From: Paenibacillus sp. FSL R5-0912
Lineage (GTDB): Bacteria; Bacillota; Bacilli; Paenibacillales; Paenibacillaceae
DNA: 64,000 nt
Reading direction: 5' to 3'
Assembly (NCBI RefSeq): GCF_000758605.1
Contig: NZ_CP009282.1
Coordinates: 1,860,001-1,924,000, forward strand
Below, in pieces: positions 59,368 to 64,000 of this stretch (position 1 is the stretch's first letter; each line of letters begins with the position of its first letter). Below the pieces are notes generated by a model. That model searched no databases. It saw only the letters and a program-made list of their open reading frames with translations, and was not told the DNA's origin. Both the position numbers and the translations under genes were made by a program.

Positions 59368-60281
59368 GTCTGATAGCTGGAACTACGGTTATGCTTGAAG
59401 TGATGCGGGAGGTATCCCCTTACGGATACTTCCTGAGCGCCGGTGACCAGGATATCATGCTTCACTACACCGAGCTGGTCGGCAGCAAGCCGAAGATCGG
59501 TGACAAGGTTGAAGTGTTCATCTTCTTCGATACCGAGGACCGTCCTGCAGCTACAATGAAGAAGCCTTACCTGACGCTGGGCGAAATGGCGCTGCTTGAA
59601 GTGGCCGATATTCATCCGCGTCTGGGCTGCTTCCTGGAGATGGGGCTTGGACGCCAGTTGCTCCTGCCCATTGGCGAGCTTCCGGAGCTGGTGGAGCTGC
59701 GTCCGCAGATCGGCGATAAAGTGTTCGCCATTATGGAGCATGACAAGCAGGGGCGTCTTCGTGCCAAGCTGGCCGGAGAGCAGGAGCTTGCGCCGCTGGC
59801 ACTGCCCGCACCTGAATCATGGCAGGGACAGACTGTAACGGCGCGGGTGTATAAGCCGCTTCAGATGGGTACCTTTGTCCTTGTAGATGCAGGTGTCCTC
59901 GGCTTCGGCATCATCGGGATGGTTCATTCCTCTGAGCGCAGCCGGCTGCTGCGTCTGGGAGAAATGATTGAAGCACGGGTTGCCCATATCCGTGAGGATG
60001 GCCGCGTCAACCTCAGTATGGGCCACCGCAAGGAAGTAGGCCGTGATGTGGATTCAGCGGCACTGCTGGACTTCCTGGCTACCCGTCCGGGCGGCGGCAT
60101 GCCGTATTCGGATGCAACGCCTCCGGATATTATCAAGCAGCGCTTCGGCATCAGCAAGTCAGCCTTCAAGCGTGCGCTGGGCAAGCTGATGAAGGAAGGC
60201 CTGGTTACCCAGAAAGAGAACTGGACCTATCTGGCCGGCAAGGAAGAGGCAGATTCGGAGCCTGAATCTGACAACCAATAG
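59364..60281 (+). CDS. cvfB: CvfB-like S1 RNA-binding protein
   Basis: This 305-aa protein has a small beta-barrel start (LIAGTTVMLEVMREVSPYGYFLSAGDQDIMLHYTEL), further S1-type barrels (GEMALLEVADIHPRLGCFLEMGLGRQLLLPIGELPEL; FVLVDAGVLGFGIIGMVHSSER..IEARVAHIREDGRVNLSM) and a winged-helix end (PPDIIKQRFGISKSAFKRALGKLMKEGLVTQKENWTYL). It matches the conserved virulence factor B family (YitL in Bacillus subtilis). ATG 59364 overlaps the rsfS stop; the upstream ATG at 59334 lies inside rsfS. In Bacillus subtilis yitL is elsewhere, so its place here is an insertion into the yqe cluster. Confidence 0.92.
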   Translation: MSLIAGTTVMLEVMREVSPYGYFLSAGDQDIMLHYTELVGSKPKIGDKVEVFIFFDTEDRPAATMKKPYLTLGEMALLEVADIHPRLGCFLEMGLGRQLLLPIGELPELVELRPQIGDKVFAIMEHDKQGRLRAKLAGEQELAPLALPAPESWQGQTVTARVYKPLQMGTFVLVDAGVLGFGIIGMVHSSERSRLLRLGEMIEARVAHIREDGRVNLSMGHRKEVGRDVDSAALLDFLATRPGGGMPYSDATPPDIIKQRFGISKSAFKRALGKLMKEGLVTQKENWTYLAGKEEADSEPESDNQ

Positions 60282-60302
60282 TTTTCTGACAACCAATAGT
60301 TT
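60267..60302 (+). repeat. Perfect 18-bp tandem duplication at the cvfB stop
   Basis: TCTGACAACCAATAGTTT occurs twice with no gap, at 60267-60284 and 60285-60302. The first copy contains the cvfB stop codon. Confidence 0.95.
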
Positions 60303-60322
60303 ATAGAAAGCGGTGTACGCCA

Positions 60323-61093
60323 GTGTCCTCCTATGGGAAATTTGCTTATGTATACGATGAGCTGATGGCGGATATGCCATATCCGGATTGGCTGACCTTT
60401 GCGGAGACGGCATGGAGCAAATACGGCAAGCCGTCTACGGTAGCCGAACTCGGCTGCGGTACCGGCAGCCTGACCATTCCGCTGGCCGCGGCAGGTTATC
60501 ATATGACGGGGATTGATCTCTCTTCGGACATGCTGGCGGTGGCACAGCGTAAGCTGGAGCAGCAGCCGCAGGGACGGCGTTTTTTACGGGAAGGCAGTGT
60601 ACGCTGGGTTAGACAGAATATGAAGGAATGGGAGATGCCGGAGCCTGTAGATTCGGTTATTTCCTTCTGCGATTGCCTCAATTACGTACTGGAAGAACAG
60701 GATGTAAGGGACGTATTTGTCTGTACCTATGCCGGACTTAAGCCGGGCGGAACCTTCCTGTTCGATGTACATCATCCGAATACGCTGACGCGCTACGAGG
60801 AAGAACAGCCCTTCGTGCAGGATGAGCCGAACGTATCGTACATCTGGACCTGTGAGCTGGACGTACCGCGCCGGGAGATTGAGCATCACCTGTCCATCTT
60901 CGCCCGTGAAGAGGGCCGCCAGGATGTGTACCGGCGTTTTGAAGAGACGCATACCCAGCGCGCCTATGATCCGGACTGGATGAAACAGGAACTGCTGAAG
61001 GCCGGTTTCAGCGATGTTAAGATCTATGCGGACTTCGAGTGGATCGAAGCTGACGATTCCGCCCAGCGGCTGTTTTATGTAGCTGTGAAATAA
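60323..61093 (+). CDS. yqeM: Class I SAM-dependent methyltransferase YqeM
   Basis: This 256-aa methyltransferase has motif I VAELGCGTGSLTIPLAAAGYHMTGIDLS, motif II DSVISFCDCLNYVLE and GGTFLFDVHHP. The N-terminus SSYGKFAYVYDELMADMPYPDWLTF is typical of YqeM. The GTG at 60323 fits the family start, but only a weak ribosome site (GAAAGCGG) precedes it, perhaps because of the 18-bp duplication just upstream. The substrate is unknown. It is the last gene of the cluster. Confidence 0.9.
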   Translation: MSSYGKFAYVYDELMADMPYPDWLTFAETAWSKYGKPSTVAELGCGTGSLTIPLAAAGYHMTGIDLSSDMLAVAQRKLEQQPQGRRFLREGSVRWVRQNMKEWEMPEPVDSVISFCDCLNYVLEEQDVRDVFVCTYAGLKPGGTFLFDVHHPNTLTRYEEEQPFVQDEPNVSYIWTCELDVPRREIEHHLSIFAREEGRQDVYRRFEETHTQRAYDPDWMKQELLKAGFSDVKIYADFEWIEADDSAQRLFYVAVK

Positions 61094-61109
61094 ACCTTAT
61101 GTATACAGC

Positions 61110-61142
61110 GGTCCTTACCCGTAGGAGGGTGGGGGCCTTTTT
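61110..61142 (+). terminator. Terminator after yqeM
   Basis: GGTCCTTACCC pairs with GGGTGGGGGCC (some G-U), followed by TTTTTG. Confidence 0.75.
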
Positions 61143-61167
61143 GTTGTTTCTTCTATTTGGATTCTGA

Positions 61168-61204
61168 TAAAAGGAACCGGCCCGTGCATCCGCACGGACC
61201 GGCC
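61168..61204 (-). terminator. Terminator of the 52-aa leftward gene
   Basis: On the minus strand CCGGTCCGTGC-ggat-GCACGGGCCGG is followed by TTCCTTTT. Confidence 0.75.
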
Positions 61205-61218
61205 ATCTTTCAATGTTT

Positions 61219-61377
61219 TTACCTGTGTTCGAACAAATCGATGGTGCCGAGTACAATATGCGCCAGACCAAATCCAAGAATGCCTGTTGCAGCCATTTTA
61301 TATCTGCTGCCTAAAAAAGCTGCGCTGGAAGCAGTTACTACGGTTCCAAGAACGGCGGGTATCAACCCTTCACGCAT
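61219..61377 (-). CDS. 52-aa hydrophobic protein
   Basis: On the minus strand ATG 61377, preceded by GAGGGAG, opens 52 codons: MREGLIPAVLGTVVTASSAAFLGSR, then KMAATGILGFGLAHIVLGTIDLFEHR. Two short Gly/Ala-rich hydrophobic segments suggest a small membrane protein with two helices. A clean terminator follows. I recall similar small proteins annotated only as hypothetical in Paenibacillus, but cannot name a family. Confidence 0.6.
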   Translation of the reverse strand: MREGLIPAVLGTVVTASSAAFLGSRYKMAATGILGFGLAHIVLGTIDLFEHR

Positions 61378-61508
61378 TCGAAACACTCCCTCACGGTAGT
61401 TTGAAAGACATTCGTTAGTGTGGGTTACGGAGGGGACAATTATACGGGGAGTTTAGCGCAGCGGCGGGCCGGAGGATTCGGAGAATGCGGGGGACGCTAA
61501 AACATCAT

Positions 61509-61541
61509 AAAAAAGACCATTCTCTTGAGCGGAGAATGGTC
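61509..61541 (-). terminator. Terminator of the ArsR-like gene
   Basis: On the minus strand GACCATTCTC-cgctcaa-GAGAATGGTC is followed by TTTTTT, a perfect 10-bp stem. Confidence 0.9.
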
Positions 61542-61561
61542 TTGCTGCCTTGCAGAACCTG

Positions 61562-62521
61562 TCAGTCCACGGCCCCCGCCGTGGTTACACGGCTGGAAGG
61601 AGCTTCAACCTCATGAACATTGTAGAGCACACGAGCCAGCAAATCCTGGCTATAATTGCCGAAATGCTTGCCGTAAATGGTTAAGCCGCGTTTGTTCACC
61701 GGCTTGTCGGTGACGGCAATGCGGAAGGTCAGCTCGCTTTTGTAATCCAGCTTGATATCATCGAGGGTAATATCCGAGATGCGGCAGCCGTCAATGAAGC
61801 TTCCCTCATTATTGATCCGGATCAGCTTCAGCATTCCGTACTGATTGAGGTGAGGAGGCCACCAGTCAGGATTGAAGGTGCCGCGGGCATCACCGAAGTC
61901 TCCGGGACTGGTCCAGAAACCGATCTCAATCCCGTTTACATAGAAATACAGGTCGGAAGGATAATTATCGTTGAAGCCTGGTGCTTCAGAGCCGATTTCC
62001 ATGGAGAACTGGATCTCCCGGAAGGTCTGGTTCGCTTTGAGATAATTAGGGATCCGGTATTCCAGGAATCCTTCGGCCATCCAGATAATCTCGGAATCAA
62101 TCCGCTGCGGATCGGCGAAGTAACGCGGCTCGTCGAAGTCGCCGATAATGCTGTCTTTGGTTGCCAGTCCGCAGGTAGGGACAGCCTGATAATTGCTGTA
62201 GTGGCCTACCTGAATTTCGACCTCGTACAGATTGTCAACATCCTTGCTGCGCAGATCTACCATCAGCTTATCTTTATTCAGATAGCAGACCTTCTGGATC
62301 CCATGCTTGCCTACTGAGGTATTAATCTCGATTAGGCCGCTTTCCTCCAGCTTCTTGATATGCATCGTAATTGCACCATTGCTGAGATTAAGCTTCTTGG
62401 CAATTTCATTGAGGTTCAGCGCCTGATTCGTGGCCAGCAGTTCGAGAATCTGGATGCGGATTTCGGAGCTGAGCGCCTTGAAAATATCAATCCCGCTCAT
62501 CAGATCTTTGATATAAATCAT
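61562..62521 (-). CDS. ArsR-like winged-helix regulator with large C-terminal domain
   Basis: This 319-aa protein starts with an ArsR-type winged helix (residues 8-75: IDIFKALSSEIRIQILELLATNQALNLNEIAKKLNLSNGAITMHIKKLEESGLIEI). About 230 residues follow that form a beta-rich domain with many aromatic residues (FREIQFSMEIGSEAPGFNDNYPSDLYFYVNGIEIGFWTSPGDFGDARGTFNPDWWPPHLNQYGMLKLIRI), which may bind a sugar. ATG 62521 has AAGAAGG upstream; ATG 62551 has no site. No metal-binding cysteines are seen in the DNA-binding part. It diverges from a sugar-binding lipoprotein gene, which it probably regulates. Confidence 0.8.
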   Translation of the reverse strand: MIYIKDLMSGIDIFKALSSEIRIQILELLATNQALNLNEIAKKLNLSNGAITMHIKKLEESGLIEINTSVGKHGIQKVCYLNKDKLMVDLRSKDVDNLYEVEIQVGHYSNYQAVPTCGLATKDSIIGDFDEPRYFADPQRIDSEIIWMAEGFLEYRIPNYLKANQTFREIQFSMEIGSEAPGFNDNYPSDLYFYVNGIEIGFWTSPGDFGDARGTFNPDWWPPHLNQYGMLKLIRINNEGSFIDGCRISDITLDDIKLDYKSELTFRIAVTDKPVNKRGLTIYGKHFGNYSQDLLARVLYNVHEVEAPSSRVTTAGAVD

Positions 62522-62563
62522 ATTTAGGGTACCTTCTTCCAGTGAGGTCATTAGAAAAAAACT

Positions 62564-62575
62564 ATTTTATAAAAT
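62564..62575. promoter_or_regulatory. Palindrome in the divergent regulatory gap
   Basis: ATTTTATAAAAT is a perfect 12-bp palindrome about 45 bases upstream of the ArsR-like start. The whole 457-bp gap to the lipoprotein gene is very A+T-rich, with several similar T/A runs, and holds no ORF; it is probably promoter and operator DNA. Confidence 0.35.
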
Positions 62576-62978
62576 TATAAACTAATTGAGCCTAAAAGGA
62601 AAGCATTCTTCCTTTATTTGTACATTATAATTAAATTTAAGCTAAATATGAAACGAAAAGGATTTTTATTTTATATTTTTATAAATGAATAAAGCCGATA
62701 AATTGCGAAAAAAGCCTGTTATATTCAGTAACTATATCTTCAAAGACTTTTGATTCAAATATATATGAATAGTTTTATATTTATGTGTTTACAGTGATCT
62801 TTATATATGTTATTTTATATCTGTAAGCGAATACATTCAAATGTTTTTTAATTATTTTAATAATATATGAAACGTAAGTCGTAAGATGAGGTAGCTTGAA
62901 CTAACAAACCTGTATACGGTTACTTTAGTTCTTCTATATAGCATTATAATTGTTCAGCAAATCCTAGGAGGGGTTACA

Positions 62979-64000
62979 GTGTTAAAAAAAAAGGGCTGGT
63001 TTACACTGCTGTCGTTAGTTCTGATGGTATCAGTTATACTTACAGGCTGCGGCGGGAACAACAATGCATCATCCGGTAGCAATAGCGGAGGCGAAGCCAC
63101 TGCAAATGCCGGCAAGAATGATTCGAAAGAAACCAAAAACCTTACCTTCATGTTCCGTGGAGGAACCGATGAGCAAAAAGCCTATGAAGGTGTCGTGAAG
63201 AAATTCGAAGCAGACCATCCGAACGTCAAGGTTAAAATTGTCGTTACTGCGGCAGATCAATATGCTACCAAGCTGAAAGCATCTATTACAGGCAACAGCG
63301 TGCCGGACGTATTCTATTTTGAATCCGGGGACCTGAAGGCTTATGTGAACAGCGGCGTGCTGCTGGACCTTACCAGCTATGTAGAGAATAACCCTAATAT
63401 CGATTTGAACAACATTTGGAAATATGGTGTAGATTTGTACCGCTACGACGGCACTATGGCCGGACAAGGCAATCTGTACGGAATGCCTAAAGATGTAGGC
63501 CCATTCGCACTCGGCTACAACAAAACGATGTTCGAAGCAGCAGGCATACCTCTGCCGGACAAAGACAAACCCTACACTTGGGATGAATTCATCAAAGTGG
63601 CCCAGCAGCTGACGACCGATAAAGACGGCGACGGCAAGCTGGATCAATTCGGCGCAGGCTTCAACGTGCAATGGGCATTGCCATCCTTCGTATGGAGCAA
63701 CGGGGCTGACTGGATCGATGCTACCAAAACAAAAGTAACGATTGATGATCCGAAATTTATCGAAGCTCTGCAGTTCTTCACCGACATGCAGCTTAAATAT
63801 GGTATTACGCCGTCCACAGAACAAGCGCAGACACTGGATACCTACCAGCGCTGGATGAAAGGCGAAATGGCCTTCTTCCCTGTAGGTCCTTGGGATATGA
63901 GTACTTACGAAACATTGCCATTTGATTATGATCTGATTCCTTATCCTGCAGGCTCCACTGGCAAATCCGCTACATGGACCGGATCACTTGGTATCGGTGC
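62979..64000 (+). CDS. ABC transporter sugar-binding lipoprotein (3' partial)
   Basis: The GTG at 62979, with TAGGAGGGG six bases upstream, opens a frame that runs past the window end (340 codons visible). A lipoprotein signal ([23 protein letters not shown], lipobox LTGC) is followed by an Asn/Ser/Gly linker. The mature part resembles family-1 CUT1 solute-binding proteins: [98 protein letters not shown] and [19 protein letters not shown]. It should deliver a sugar to permeases lying beyond the edge. The divergent ArsR-like protein is the likely regulator. Confidence 0.9.
   Translation, partial: MLKKKGWFTLLSLVLMVSVILTGCGGNNNASSGSNSGGEATANAGKNDSKETKNLTFMFRGGTDEQKAYEGVVKKFEADHPNVKVKIVVTAADQYATKLKASITGNSVPDVFYFESGDLKAYVNSGVLLDLTSYVENNPNIDLNNIWKYGVDLYRYDGTMAGQGNLYGMPKDVGPFALGYNKTMFEAAGIPLPDKDKPYTWDEFIKVAQQLTTDKDGDGKLDQFGAGFNVQWALPSFVWSNGADWIDATKTKVTIDDPKFIEALQFFTDMQLKYGITPSTEQAQTLDTYQRWMKGEMAFFPVGPWDMSTYETLPFDYDLIPYPAGSTGKSATWTGSLGIG

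Overview
The window looks like chromosomal DNA of a Paenibacillus species or a close relative in Paenibacillaceae. The evidence is the mix of AraC-type carbohydrate regulators with their ABC transporters, large intracellular-type glycosidases, a spoVAC-spoVAD-spoVAEB sporulation cluster, a yqeGH-aroE-yhbY-nadD-yqeK-rsfS-yqeM housekeeping cluster, strong AGGAGG ribosome sites with many TTG and GTG starts, and a moderately high G+C content. No rRNA, tRNA, IS element, phage or CRISPR array was seen.

Layout. 1-8.4 kb: the 3' part of a GH3 glycosidase with a terminal CBM6-like domain, then an AraC regulator divergent from a GH38 alpha-mannosidase whose stop overlaps a GH105-like hydrolase. 8.4-11.7 kb: leftward accessory genes (phosphotransferase, DinB, GNAT), including two decayed genes. 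11.8-22 kb: myo-inositol catabolism in two units, iolG-iolB and iolC-iolA-iolD-iolE, with a LacI-family regulator between them. Both units carry the same 19-bp operator just downstream of a good sigma-A promoter. 22.7-31.7 kb: a membrane-bound AraC-type sensor/regulator followed by a sugar ABC transporter (binding protein, two permeases), a TIM-barrel isomerase-like protein and an unrecognised 584-aa protein, probably a toroidal glycan-active enzyme. 32-38.9 kb: a DUF5680 protein, a His/Gly-rich membrane protein, an AraC regulator divergent from a GH3 beta-glucosidase, a guanidine-I riboswitch controlling a paired SMR exporter, and an aldo/keto reductase. 38.9-40.3 kb: a non-coding composite repeat region built of 51-bp units. 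40.4-45.7 kb: the mannitol PTS operon mtlA-mtlR-mtlF-mtlD. 45.9-49.5 kb: an M42 aminopeptidase and the spoVA genes, preceded by a sigma-G-like promoter and a 56-aa membrane protein gene. 50.3-54.7 kb: a MoxR ATPase / DUF58 / transglutaminase operon. 54.8-61.1 kb: the yqe cluster with cvfB inserted. 61.2-64 kb: a 52-aa leftward ORF, an ArsR-like regulator with a large C-terminal domain, and the start of another sugar-binding lipoprotein gene, cut by the window end.

The sugar genes form several independent modules, each with a local regulator: glycan trimming by GH3, GH38 and GH105, inositol breakdown, an orphan ABC uptake system, beta-glucoside hydrolysis and mannitol uptake. The least explained sequences are the composite 51-bp repeat arrays (39.1-40.0 kb), a four-copy intergenic stem-loop family with conserved flanks and changing stems, the nearly G-free leader of iolC, and the small sporulation-linked ORF. 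All functional names rest on motif and family recognition by eye. No database search was run.
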